Of a stretch of DNA of 38,068 nt, positions 1-7,326 are shown piece by piece. The position numbers and the translations under genes are program-made. Each line of letters begins with the position of its first letter. Position 1 is the stretch's first letter. The stretch is from Oscillospiraceae bacterium (GTDB lineage: Bacteria; Bacillota_A; Clostridia; Oscillospirales; Oscillospiraceae). Under the pieces are notes generated by a model, which made no database searches, was not told the origin of the DNA, and was given only the letters and a program-made list of their open reading frames with translations. The stretch spans positions 1-38,068 of the forward strand of contig CADBKB010000001.1 in the NCBI GenBank assembly GCA_902795095.1, given 5' to 3'.

Positions 1-455
1 CACAGGGTGGGGAAGCAGACGCACCACCAGTTGTGCCCCTCGCCGCTGCCGATGCGCACCCGCAGCGCGGTGTAGGGGCCGGCGGGCAGGGAAAAGGTCT
101 CGTAGATCCGGGTGGGGAAAAGCTCTGTGTCCAGGCTGACCGTCACATCGTCGGCGCAGCCCATGGCGCGCAGGGTCTGCGCCGCCCGCGCCCGGAGCGC
201 CGGCAGGGCGGAGTCCAGGGCGCGCAGCATTTCAGATCTGTCCTGCGCACGCTTTGCCATGGGAGCCAGGGCTTCCAGCAGGGCGTCGCGCACCGCGATT
301 TTGCGAGCCTGGTCTTCAGCACTGTCGGAGTCCGCCACCACATGGAAGCGGATCAGCTTGTCAGCCAGCGCGCGCTGCTGGGCCAGCAGCCCCGCGCAGC
401 CGATCCCGGCGGCCAGAAGCAGCGCCAGAGCAGCAAGAAGCATTCGTTTCTTCAT
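1..455 (-). CDS. spoIIR: Stage II sporulation protein R (SpoIIR), 3' end cut by window edge
   Basis: In spore formers SpoIIR is made in the forespore under sigma-F, is exported to the space between the two membranes, and triggers SpoIIGA to process pro-sigma-E in the mother cell. The 151 visible residues start MKKRMLLAALALLL, a signal/anchor segment, followed by LIRFHVVADSDSAEDQ and a helical region. The conserved block around YETFSLPAGPYTALRVRIG and then GHNWWCVCFP is the family hallmark. The gene runs off the left edge, so the C-terminal part is not seen. The start at 455 is chosen because the signal peptide begins there; a second ATG lies four codons in. A strong terminator hairpin ends only a few bases upstream of this start, so no ordinary Shine-Dalgarno is visible outside the stem. 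Family assignment is confident; expression control is inference. Confidence 0.9.
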   Translation of the reverse strand, partial: MKKRMLLAALALLLAAGIGCAGLLAQQRALADKLIRFHVVADSDSAEDQARKIAVRDALLEALAPMAKRAQDRSEMLRALDSALPALRARAAQTLRAMGCADDVTVSLDTELFPTRIYETFSLPAGPYTALRVRIGSGEGHNWWCVCFPTL

Positions 456-500
456 AAAAAAACACCGTCCATCCTTTTTTCGGAAGGATGGACGGTGTTT
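456..500 (-). terminator. Rho-independent terminator of the DUF1015-ispE unit, abutting the spoIIR start
   Basis: A perfect 17-bp inverted repeat pairs 460-476 with 484-500 around a 7-base loop. Read on the minus strand it is followed by an uninterrupted T-run (462-456) that ends exactly at the ATG of spoIIR (455-453). It lies 18 bases after the ispE stop. The stem contains the only purine-rich AAGGA-like stretch upstream of spoIIR, about 16 bases from its ATG. Confidence 0.85.
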
Positions 501-518
501 CTGCGATTTATACCCCAA

Positions 519-1412
519 TTACAGGCTGTGGGCATAAAAAACGGCATTTTCTCCGCCTTTGAGGGCTTCACAGGCGCGTCTTGCCGAATCCTCGTCCGGA
601 AACAGGCCGAAGACAGCCGAGCCGGAGCCCGTCATCCGGGCCCCGCAGGCGCCGAGCGCGAGCAGAGCTTCCCGGATCTGCAGGATCTCGGGATGGAACT
701 GCGACGCCACGGGCTCCAGGGCGTTGCGCAGCAGCGGCCCGATGTGAGAAGGATCCCCGGCGCGCAGGCATGACAGCAGGCGCTGCGCATCGGACATCCG
801 ACGCTCCTTGTCGGGCCTTGGCTCCGATGCGTTCTGATCGAAGGCCTTGAACAGGGCGGGGGTGGAGACGCCAAAGGGCGGCTTGACGATCACATAGTGC
901 AGCAGGGCGCTGAACTCGATGGGCTGCACGATTTCACCGCGTCCCAGGACCCATGCCGTGCCGCCGTGCAGGCAGAAGGGCACGTCGCTGCCGCACTGCT
1001 CTGCGAGCGGCCCAGGGGACGGGGGATTCCAATCCCGGCAGAGCTCCTTTAGCCCGCGCAGCACGGCCGCCGCGTCGGCGCTGCCGCCGGCCAGGCCCGC
1101 CTGGGCGGGGATACGCTTGACGATGCGGATCGTCAGACCGTTGTCGGGGAAGCCGCCGGCGGAATAAAAGAGATCGGCCGCCCGCCAGGCCAGATTGCGG
1201 CTGTCGCAGGGGATCTCCGGGATGGGATCGCCCTCCGGGGTCACGCAGATGATCTGACGCTCTTTGAAGGTATCCAGTGTGATCTCGATGTCGTCGCACA
1301 GGGACACGGCCTGCATCAGCATCTCCAGGTCGTGGTACCCGTCGGGACGCAGGCCCAGGATGTCCAGGAACAGATTCAGCTTTGCGGGCGCTCTGACTTG
1401 GATCGTTCTCAT
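519..1412 (-). CDS. ispE: 4-diphosphocytidyl-2-C-methyl-D-erythritol kinase
   Basis: This GHMP-family kinase phosphorylates CDP-methylerythritol in the non-mevalonate (MEP) pathway for isoprenoids, which also supplies the undecaprenyl carrier used by cell-wall enzymes elsewhere in the window. The 297-residue protein opens with RAPAKLNLFLDILGLRPDGYHDLEMLMQ, the typical substrate-binding start. It has the glycine-rich ATP loop as PAQAGLAGGSADAA and the late GARMTGSGSAVFGLF motif. The length is normal for the family. The reading frame is open further upstream, but the family start is the ATG at 1412. This ATG overlaps the stop of the upstream DUF1015 gene by 4 bases (ATGA), so the two are probably translationally coupled. 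A terminator follows at 456-500. Confidence 0.95.
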   Translation of the reverse strand: MRTIQVRAPAKLNLFLDILGLRPDGYHDLEMLMQAVSLCDDIEITLDTFKERQIICVTPEGDPIPEIPCDSRNLAWRAADLFYSAGGFPDNGLTIRIVKRIPAQAGLAGGSADAAAVLRGLKELCRDWNPPSPGPLAEQCGSDVPFCLHGGTAWVLGRGEIVQPIEFSALLHYVIVKPPFGVSTPALFKAFDQNASEPRPDKERRMSDAQRLLSCLRAGDPSHIGPLLRNALEPVASQFHPEILQIREALLALGACGARMTGSGSAVFGLFPDEDSARRACEALKGGENAVFYAHSL

Positions 1413-2653
1413 TTTTGGATCCTTCTGGCTTCCAGATAGTATCGCTTTTCGCGGCTGTGGCCCATGGAGAAGGTCTTTCTCGGAAGCACGCCGTCGGCGA
1501 TGACGCTGGGGAAGAGCTGGCGCTTTTCCATGGCGGGCAGAAGGAAGCCGATGGTGTCGTCGTGATCTGCCAGTCCGATGAGGACGTCGTCGTCGTGGAT
1601 GTAGTCGATGCGGCCGTCGTTGGCGGCCAGATAGTCGTCCAGGAAGCTCTGCAGGATGCCCACGGCCAGGGTGCCCTTGGTTTTGTCCAGGCAGATCGTG
1701 CCGTGCTCCTTGCCGATGTACCACTCCACGGGGTAGCCGTCGGGAGCGCAGCAGGTCTGCTCCAGCGCGGCCAGGAGCTTCCGGGGCTCGGTTTTGAATA
1801 CGATGCGGTGGATGGGCTCGAAGACCTGGGCCGGGTCATGGATGTTCTCCAGCTCCGCCAGGGCGTAGCGGGCGGGATGGCCGGAGAAGTCCTTGCCGGG
1901 ATTGGCGGCCTTGAGCTTCTCATAGAAGGTTTTGGCGGTGGCCAGGGAATGGTTGCCGTCGCCCACGGCCATCACCATGGGGACGCCGGGAATGCCCTCG
2001 TATTTTTCGCCGATGTGGGCGGTATAGTCGGTGAGCACGGCGTCGAACTCCTCCGCGGCCTTGCCGCTCACCAGCCAGCCGGCGATGCGGCCGCCGCCGA
2101 GCATCAGCTCGAAATCGTACAGCTTGGGCAGATGGTCCTTCTTCTCGCCGATGGGCTCGATGAGCCTGTGCTCGAAGTCGTCGCACAGCAGCAGCACATG
2201 GGGCAGCTCGATGCTGGCATAGCGCCGGATCTGCTGCCGGGGCGGGATGCGCTCGAGCACCGTGCGCTCCGTGGAGCGGATGGGGGAGGAGGAGCCGGCG
2301 TTGTAGTCGTAGTCCTCCAGGTCGATCATACCCAGCAGGCCCCGGCGGATCGCGCCGTTTTCCAGGGTGCGCTCGATGTAGATATAACTGTGGGGATAGG
2401 TGCGGAACAGATTATCGGACAGATACTGCTCCATGGTCTCATGGATCTCGCGGATGTGCTCGAACTCCCGGGGCGTGCCGAGCTCGGCCTCCGGCAGGAT
2501 CAGATGGTAGGCAGAGGGCACGCCCTTGGCGAGCTTGCGGACTCTGTCCCAGTAGATCGGCTCAGAGGTGAACTGATCGCAGGCGATGACGGCCCATTTT
2601 TCAAGGCTCTTGACCTGCGGAAAAAGAATATCGGAAGCACAGAAGCAATTCAT
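1409..2653 (-). CDS. DUF1015 family protein
   Basis: This 414-residue protein resembles the DUF1015 family, found in many Clostridia and archaea and without an agreed biochemical role. The N-terminus has the characteristic FPQVKSLEKWAVIACDQFTSEPIYWDRV segment. Further on are EYDYNAGSSSPIRSTE-like sequence and a VMAVGDGNHSLATAKTFYE segment with a DGNHS signature suggestive of a nucleotide or metal site. No signal peptide or membrane segment is seen, so it is cytosolic. The start at 2653 is preferred over one 14 codons upstream because AAGGTGG sits at good spacing before it. It overlaps ispE by 4 bases. The family call is good; any function would be a guess. Confidence 0.85.
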   Translation of the reverse strand: MNCFCASDILFPQVKSLEKWAVIACDQFTSEPIYWDRVRKLAKGVPSAYHLILPEAELGTPREFEHIREIHETMEQYLSDNLFRTYPHSYIYIERTLENGAIRRGLLGMIDLEDYDYNAGSSSPIRSTERTVLERIPPRQQIRRYASIELPHVLLLCDDFEHRLIEPIGEKKDHLPKLYDFELMLGGGRIAGWLVSGKAAEEFDAVLTDYTAHIGEKYEGIPGVPMVMAVGDGNHSLATAKTFYEKLKAANPGKDFSGHPARYALAELENIHDPAQVFEPIHRIVFKTEPRKLLAALEQTCCAPDGYPVEWYIGKEHGTICLDKTKGTLAVGILQSFLDDYLAANDGRIDYIHDDDVLIGLADHDDTIGFLLPAMEKRQLFPSVIADGVLPRKTFSMGHSREKRYYLEARRIQK

Positions 2654-2707
2654 GGCGGACCACCTTTTTGAGTAATGGAGACGGGCAGCAAGCACCCAGC
2701 CTGTTCT

Positions 2708-2735
2708 ATTATATCCATCTGCCTGTCAATTTCAA
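2708..2735 (-). promoter_or_regulatory. Sigma-A type promoter for DUF1015-ispE
   Basis: On the minus strand TTGAAA (2735-2730) is followed after 16 bases by a consensus TATAAT (2713-2708), about 55 bases upstream of the DUF1015 start. A TTGACA also occurs (2729-2724) but is only 10 bases from the -10 and so is less likely to be the -35. A plus-strand TATAAT at 2756-2761 could serve the divergent DUF378 gene, but it has no good -35. Confidence 0.6.
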
Positions 2736-2815
2736 GAAAAAATTTCGTTTTGGCGTATAATTATGCGCCGACGGAGGCAAGATAGCGGTGCAAATACAAA
2801 AACGGAGGTCAAATA

Positions 2816-3022
2816 ATGGATACGTTGGCTCTGATCCTTGCCATCGTCGGCGCGGTGAACTGGGGGCTGGTCGGGCTGTTCCGCTTCGACCTGGTTGCCT
2901 GGATCTTCGGCGGGCAGACGGCGGGAATATCCCGGGTGATCTTTACGCTGGTGGGACTGGCGGGCCTGTGGTGCATCACGCTGCTGTTCCGCAGGGGCGC
3001 GAATGCCTCGGTGGAAGAGTGA
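2816..3022 (+). CDS. DUF378 family small membrane protein
   Basis: This 68-residue protein matches the DUF378 pattern: two hydrophobic helices with the conserved start LALILAIVGAVNWGLVGLFRFDLVAWIFGG, then a second helix around residues 38-58. It has no known enzymatic role and should sit in the cytoplasmic membrane. The ATG at 2816 is preceded by ACGGAGGTC at good spacing. It is divergent from the DUF1015 gene and is followed by a GC-rich dyad before the next gene. The family call is confident; function is unknown. Confidence 0.85.
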   Translation: MDTLALILAIVGAVNWGLVGLFRFDLVAWIFGGQTAGISRVIFTLVGLAGLWCITLLFRRGANASVEE

Positions 3023-3030
3023 AGGGAAAA

Positions 3031-3060
3031 GCGGCGCGTCGGGAGGGCCCGGCGCGCCGC
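3031..3060. terminator. GC-rich dyad downstream of DUF378 gene
   Basis: GCGGCGCG (3031-3038) pairs with CGCGCCGC (3053-3060), with further inner pairing. No T-run follows, so it could be a weak terminator or an mRNA 3' stabiliser. Confidence 0.35.
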
Positions 3061-3152
3061 AGGCATACTACTTATTTATCACATACCGGCGCCGGCGTCA
3101 TAGAATGGGGTTGAAAGCGACTTGGCTTTACGACAAAACAGGAGGGATTCCT

Positions 3153-3950
3153 ATGGCTGAACTGATTTCGGAATTGCCCGTACAGGCGCAGCCCGGCGCC
3201 ATGTGTATCCATACCAGCGCGATCACCGACGTGTGCCTGGATAAAGACTGCATCGAGGACCTGAACGTCTATCTGACCGAGGACGCCCAGGCCCTGCTGG
3301 ACCGGTCCTCCGGCGCGCGGGCACGGAGCGTGGAGCTTCTGACGGCGGCGATCGATGTGGAGGAGCTCGGCTTCCAGCGCGGCTTCTTCTCGGTGGACCT
3401 GACCTTCTATTACCGGGTGCGGGGAGACGCCAGCGCCGGCGGGGTGCGCACCGGGGAGCTGGACGGACTGGCGATCTTCCGCAAGCGTGTGGTGCTGTGC
3501 GGCGGGCAGAGCGGCACCAAGATCTTCTCCAGCGCCGCCGCCCCCCTGCAGATCGCGGATCTGCCCCAATTGCCGGTGGCCATTGTGGAGGTCATCGACC
3601 CGATGGTGCTCTCCACCCGGGTGCTGGAGGGCAGCGGCGACGCGCCGCGGGAGCTGGTGGAGATCCCCGCGCAGATCCTGGATCTGTTCCCCCAGGCCCT
3701 GGTGACGGAGGGCGACGGCCGCCGGCTGCTGATCACCGTCGGCCAGTTCTCCACTGTCCGCCTGGAACGGGAGGCTCAGCTGAGCCTGACCGGGGTGCGA
3801 ACCTGCATTCCCCGCAAATCCTGCTGCGACGGGGCCGACTGCCAGGAGGACCCCTGCGATGTGTTCTCCCGCATCGAGTTCCCGTACGGGGCGTTCTATC
3901 CCGGCGACCGCTGCGAGGGCGCCGAGACCGCGCCGAAGAAGAGCGAATAA
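3153..3950 (+). CDS. Conserved clostridial protein of unknown function with clustered cysteines
   Basis: This 265-residue protein is of a type I have seen described only as conserved hypothetical in Clostridia; I cannot name a function. It has no signal peptide and no membrane segment. The N-terminal part carries ITDVCLDKDCIEDLNVYL and then VELLTAAIDVEELGFQRGFFSVDLTFYYRV, a beta-rich region. An AIFRKRVVLCGGQSGTKIFSS segment follows. The C-terminal part has a cysteine cluster, CIPRKSCCDGADCQEDPCD, and ends FPYGAFYPGDRC. The start at 3153 follows GGAGGG at good spacing; the frame is open further upstream without a plausible start context. The cysteine spacing suggests metal binding or disulfide linking, possibly in a spore or envelope structure, but that is inference. 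Confidence 0.75.
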   Translation: MAELISELPVQAQPGAMCIHTSAITDVCLDKDCIEDLNVYLTEDAQALLDRSSGARARSVELLTAAIDVEELGFQRGFFSVDLTFYYRVRGDASAGGVRTGELDGLAIFRKRVVLCGGQSGTKIFSSAAAPLQIADLPQLPVAIVEVIDPMVLSTRVLEGSGDAPRELVEIPAQILDLFPQALVTEGDGRRLLITVGQFSTVRLEREAQLSLTGVRTCIPRKSCCDGADCQEDPCDVFSRIEFPYGAFYPGDRCEGAETAPKKSE

Positions 3951-3959
3951 AACGCACAG

Positions 3960-3979
3960 GGCCCGCCGGACGGCGGGCC
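3960..3979. terminator. Hairpin between convergent genes
   Basis: GGCCCGCC (3960-3967) pairs with GGCGGGCC (3972-3979) around a GGAC loop. It lies between the stop of the conserved plus-strand gene at 3950 and the stop of the minus-strand SLH gene at 3990. On the minus strand it is followed, after a short gap, by TTTTATT, so it may serve both genes. Confidence 0.55.
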
Positions 3980-3989
3980 TTGCACTGTA

Positions 3990-5759
3990 TCAACGGTATT
4001 CAATTATATAGGCATAATTGCGGCTGGCAGTGCGGGCGGTGGGGGAGGCGTCGTACCAGCACCAGCGGGCTTCGGCCTTGTCGTAGAACATCATGACCAC
4101 CGTCTCCTCACGGCCGTTCCAGCGCAGGTTTGGCTCGCCGTCCTGCCAGCAATCGGCGCACCAGGCGCCGGGGGCGTTGAGGGGTTCGCCGATCAGATGG
4201 CCCTCCGCATCTGTCCAGTAATAGTCGCTGCCGTCGGGCTCCCGCCGGGCGCCCAGACAGTAATAGGTGTTGTCCCAGGGGCCTTCGGCGTCGATCCGCT
4301 CCAACACAAACCGGAATTCCTCCGGGGATTCAAAGCTGACCAGCTTGCCGCCCTTCGATCTGGCATATTCCATGGCTTCGTCCCAGGTTGCACGACTTTC
4401 AACGATCTCATAATTTGCCAGCGGGAACGGAGGAAAACCCCGTTCGGTGAAGGCACGGGCGAGGAAGGTCACGACCTGCCCGCGGGTGCAGGTGTCGTTG
4501 GGACTGAAGGCGGTCTTGCCTGTGCCTGTGGTGACGCCGGTCTCAGCGGCCCAGAGCATGGCGGGATAATAGAAGCCGGTTTTGGAGACGTCTGCAAAGG
4601 GGTTTTTCCCCGTCACTGCCCGGGACGAGCCCCTGGCCCGCCATAGGAAGGTGACGATCTGGGCCCTGGTACAGACGGCGTCGGGGGAGAAGGTCGTCGC
4701 ACTTGTACCGTTGGTGATGCCCTGCTCCACAGCCCATAGCATCGGCTTGTAATAAAAGGCGTCGGTCTTGACGTCCGTAAAGGGATTGCGGGCATTGTAG
4801 AGCCCGGGACAGCCGGAGGCCCGCCACAGGAAGGTCACCACCTGGGCGCGGGTGCAGCCTTGGGCCGGAGCGAAATGGGTCTCGTCCACGCCGTTGGTAA
4901 CGTCCTTGACGAGCGCCCAGCCCACGGAATCTGCATAAAACGCTGTTTCCGGAACATCCTCAAATCGGAAAACCTTTTCCGGCGCGAGAAAACGGACGCT
5001 GAAATGCCAGTACGTATCAAGAATCATGGCCGTCCCGCCGTGGAACAGGGACACGCGATATTCCTCGCCTCCGTTCAGCCAGACGTTCGCCGTGCAGGCG
5101 TCGACAGAGCAGACGGAGGGATTGAGCGAATTGAAGACGGTGTTTCCGTCTGAATCGAACAAAAACATGTTGCAGGCAAAGCCGTCGTCCTTGTTGTCAT
5201 ATCCCTCATAGTAGAATTGATAGGTTCCGTCTTTTTTCGGACAAAAGAGGATATCAAAGTTGTCCCCGACATAGCCGCCGCAGCTTACGCCCTCCGGCAG
5301 TGTCACCCGTTCGAGGTCGTCGCAGTAGGAAAAAGCATCCGAGCCGATTTCAGTCACACTGTCCGGGACTGCAAGCTCAGTCAGACTATGGCACCAGGAA
5401 AAGGCGCAGGAGCCAATCCTTGTTACGCTGTTCGGGATCGTCACCCGGGCCAGGTTTTCGCACCAGGCGAAGGCGTAGCCTCCGATGCTCGTCAGCCCGT
5501 CCGGGAGCTGAAGAAAACGGACGTCTTCACAGAAGGCGTGCCATGGCGCATGCTGCTCGGAATTCCCAACCGGGGAATAATCGTCCATGTCCCCGCTGCC
5601 TGATATGGTCAGCGTTCCTGTGCCCTCGTCGAAGCTCCAGGTCAAATTTTCACCGCATTTTCCGGAGGTTTCCGCAGCGCTTGCCGGAAGGGCAAGCTGC
5701 GGCAGGCAGACGATCAGCAATGCAATCGAAAGCAGGATGGAAATCAGTCGGTTTTTCAT
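3990..5759 (-). CDS. Secreted BspA-type LRR / SLH / C-type-lectin-like surface protein
   Basis: This 589-residue exported protein has an unusual domain order. Residues 1-29 are a signal peptide ending ALPASAAE. Residues 34-62 hold the CGENLTWSFDEGTGTLTISGSGDM module common in clostridial BspA-like proteins. About 78-158 carry three to four BspA-type leucine-rich repeats (SVTRIGSCAFSWCHSL and similar). About 160-260 form an unassigned beta-rich region. Three SLH repeats lie at about 266-313, 327-374 and 388-436, each with a CTR-A/G-Q motif. Residues 450-589 look like a C-type lectin fold: TWDEAMEYARSKGGKLVSF, WQDGEPN, and a terminal YAYIIEYR strand. SLH repeats normally dock proteins on secondary cell-wall polymer, so the LRR and lectin parts are probably displayed. 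The ATG follows AAAGGAGA. It lies 48 bases after another SLH gene on the same strand. Confidence 0.85.
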   Translation of the reverse strand: MKNRLISILLSIALLIVCLPQLALPASAAETSGKCGENLTWSFDEGTGTLTISGSGDMDDYSPVGNSEQHAPWHAFCEDVRFLQLPDGLTSIGGYAFAWCENLARVTIPNSVTRIGSCAFSWCHSLTELAVPDSVTEIGSDAFSYCDDLERVTLPEGVSCGGYVGDNFDILFCPKKDGTYQFYYEGYDNKDDGFACNMFLFDSDGNTVFNSLNPSVCSVDACTANVWLNGGEEYRVSLFHGGTAMILDTYWHFSVRFLAPEKVFRFEDVPETAFYADSVGWALVKDVTNGVDETHFAPAQGCTRAQVVTFLWRASGCPGLYNARNPFTDVKTDAFYYKPMLWAVEQGITNGTSATTFSPDAVCTRAQIVTFLWRARGSSRAVTGKNPFADVSKTGFYYPAMLWAAETGVTTGTGKTAFSPNDTCTRGQVVTFLARAFTERGFPPFPLANYEIVESRATWDEAMEYARSKGGKLVSFESPEEFRFVLERIDAEGPWDNTYYCLGARREPDGSDYYWTDAEGHLIGEPLNAPGAWCADCWQDGEPNLRWNGREETVVMMFYDKAEARWCWYDASPTARTASRNYAYIIEYR

Positions 5760-5807
5760 ATTGAAATCTCCTTTGCTGTTCAGTCGATCAGCGACGAGCG
5801 CATTTTA

Positions 5808-7151
5808 TCATTTCCCTGTCATTGTGCGGTACAGGAAGGTGACGACCTGACCGCGGGTGCAGGTGGCTTCGGGGCTGAAATGGGTGGAATCGGTGCCGTT
5901 CGTGATATTGTTTTCCACGGCCCACGCGACTGCCCTGGCATAGAATGCTTTTGCGGGAACATCTTGAAATTGTGTGGAATCGTTTTTCGGATCCGGAGTA
6001 TTGCGGAATCGCCACAGGAAGGTGACGACCTGCCCCCGGGTGCAGGTCTTGTCCGGCGCGAAGGTGGATGGACTCATACCGTTGGTGATTTTGTTCTCCA
6101 CAGCCCAGAGCACGGCCTGATAGCAGAACGAGCCTTGTTTCACGTCGGTAAACGGGTTTACTGTGTTCTGCGGCGCCGGACTGCCCGCCGTCCGCCAGAG
6201 GAAGGTCACGACCTGGCCGCGGGTACAGCCGACGTTCGGCCCGAAGTGGGTTTTGTCGATACCTTTGGTGATGCCGTTGTTCACAGCCCATTCCACCGGC
6301 CCGGCATAATAGGCATTTTTCGGCACGTCCACAAAGCCGGCCACGGATTCAGCGACGGCGTAGGCGTCCAGCACGGCAAGAACCTTGCTTGCGGAGGTCA
6401 TGCCCTTGATGTTGTAGCCGCCCTGCCGGTAATACCGGTAGCCGGCCAGGGCGTTGGCATTGTCCCCGTTGCCGTATTGCTGTTCCCATGCGTTCACATC
6501 GGCTTTTGAGACCGCTTTGCCGTTGATGCGGTATTCCTCCTGCCGCGCATTGGCCGAGAAGTCCATCTGGTTTCTGTATAACGCGGTGGTCGAAGGGGTG
6601 GAGGAGATCACGCCGTTCTGGAACGGAAATACGGCCAGAGAGCTGGCTTCTCCGCTCATCGCAACATCGCTGATGCATGCCAGAAGATGGTCAGAGTAGA
6701 TCTGAAGGTTCATAAGATCCGACGAATGGAAGCCTTCCCAGATCCAGCCGGTCGGCAGGGTGAAGCGCACGGCGCTTCCGTTGACCCATTGCCAGACGGA
6801 TCGATACGCGAACTGGTAGGCAAAGCCCTGCGGGCTGTTGATGGAGCTGACAAACAGCATGGCCGGGACGCCCTTGCCGGTGTCGAACAGTACGACCTGA
6901 TTGTCAAGCTGATATTTGCCGTCCGGCCGCGCACTGCGGGCGTCCTGCTCGCGCCGGGCCTCTTCTCTTCGAATCACCTCGGCAAAGGCTGCTGCCTGCT
7001 GGGCAGTCATGACGCACCCGGAGCGATCTCCGCAATAGGAGATATCTGCCAGAAGATCCGTGGAAGCGGCGCGGACGGGCAGCGCATACTGCGGGAAACA
7101 GCCGAGCAGCAGCGCCAGGGACAGAAGCAGCGTGATCAAATGTTTTTTCAT
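5808..7151 (-). CDS. Secreted protein with three C-terminal SLH repeats
   Basis: This 447-residue protein begins MKKHLITLLLSLALLLGCFPQYALPVRAAS, a clear signal peptide of about 29 residues. Residues 30-265 form a region I do not recognise. It includes a charged helix (REEARREQDARSARPD), then beta-rich sequence with LPTGWIWEGFHSSDL, consistent with a globular ectodomain. SLH repeats lie at about 271-320, 332-380 and 393-447, with CTRGQVVTFLWR in each or nearly so. They should anchor the protein to the cell-wall polymer. The start at 7151 is preferred because GGAAGGTG precedes it and the signal peptide begins there; the frame is open 48 codons further upstream. It has its own promoter at 7215-7243. 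The downstream SLH gene has no separate terminator or promoter that I can see, so the two may be co-transcribed. Confidence 0.85.
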   Translation of the reverse strand: MKKHLITLLLSLALLLGCFPQYALPVRAASTDLLADISYCGDRSGCVMTAQQAAAFAEVIRREEARREQDARSARPDGKYQLDNQVVLFDTGKGVPAMLFVSSINSPQGFAYQFAYRSVWQWVNGSAVRFTLPTGWIWEGFHSSDLMNLQIYSDHLLACISDVAMSGEASSLAVFPFQNGVISSTPSTTALYRNQMDFSANARQEEYRINGKAVSKADVNAWEQQYGNGDNANALAGYRYYRQGGYNIKGMTSASKVLAVLDAYAVAESVAGFVDVPKNAYYAGPVEWAVNNGITKGIDKTHFGPNVGCTRGQVVTFLWRTAGSPAPQNTVNPFTDVKQGSFCYQAVLWAVENKITNGMSPSTFAPDKTCTRGQVVTFLWRFRNTPDPKNDSTQFQDVPAKAFYARAVAWAVENNITNGTDSTHFSPEATCTRGQVVTFLYRTMTGK

Positions 7152-7214
7152 GATGTGGCACCTTCCGTAAGAAGATTTGAAAGGAATGGGCGTTCCCCTC
7201 ATTTTTACAGCACA

Positions 7215-7243
7215 ATTATATATCAGATACCAAAAAAAGACAA
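7215..7243 (-). promoter_or_regulatory. Sigma-A type promoter for the tandem SLH genes
   Basis: On the minus strand TTGTCT (7243-7238) is followed by a 17-base spacer and TATAAT (7220-7215), about 64 bases upstream of the SLH gene start. The -35 lies inside the edge of the upstream gene's terminator (stem end and T-run). Confidence 0.7.
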
Positions 7244-7275
7244 TCCGACAGGCGGAAAAACCGCTGATCGGATTG
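7233..7275 (-). terminator. Terminator of the DUF362 gene
   Basis: CAATCCGA (7241-7248) pairs with TCGGATTG (7268-7275), with an inner GCGG/CCGC stem around AAAAA. Read on the minus strand, it is followed directly by a T-rich run (7240-7232). It lies about 50 bases after the DUF362 gene stop. Confidence 0.75.
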
Positions 7276-7326
7276 CTTGAAGAATGCTGTTTCAAATTGT
7301 CATTATTTCACAAAGCGAGTCCGTGA

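Noticed and set aside
1415..2671. Long plus-strand open frame opposite the DUF1015 gene
   Set aside because: Low-complexity Gly/Val/Leu/His composition is typical of an antisense shadow in GC-rich DNA; the minus-strand gene has clear motifs and a ribosome-binding site.
2724..2729. TTGACA as the -35 of the DUF1015 promoter
   Set aside because: It is only 10 bases from the TATAAT; the TTGAAA with a 16-base spacer is the better -35.
4000..4420. Possible diversity-generating retroelement target (C-type-lectin fold at a protein end)
   Set aside because: No reverse transcriptase gene or second template copy is seen, and the domain resembles an ordinary lectin-type fold.
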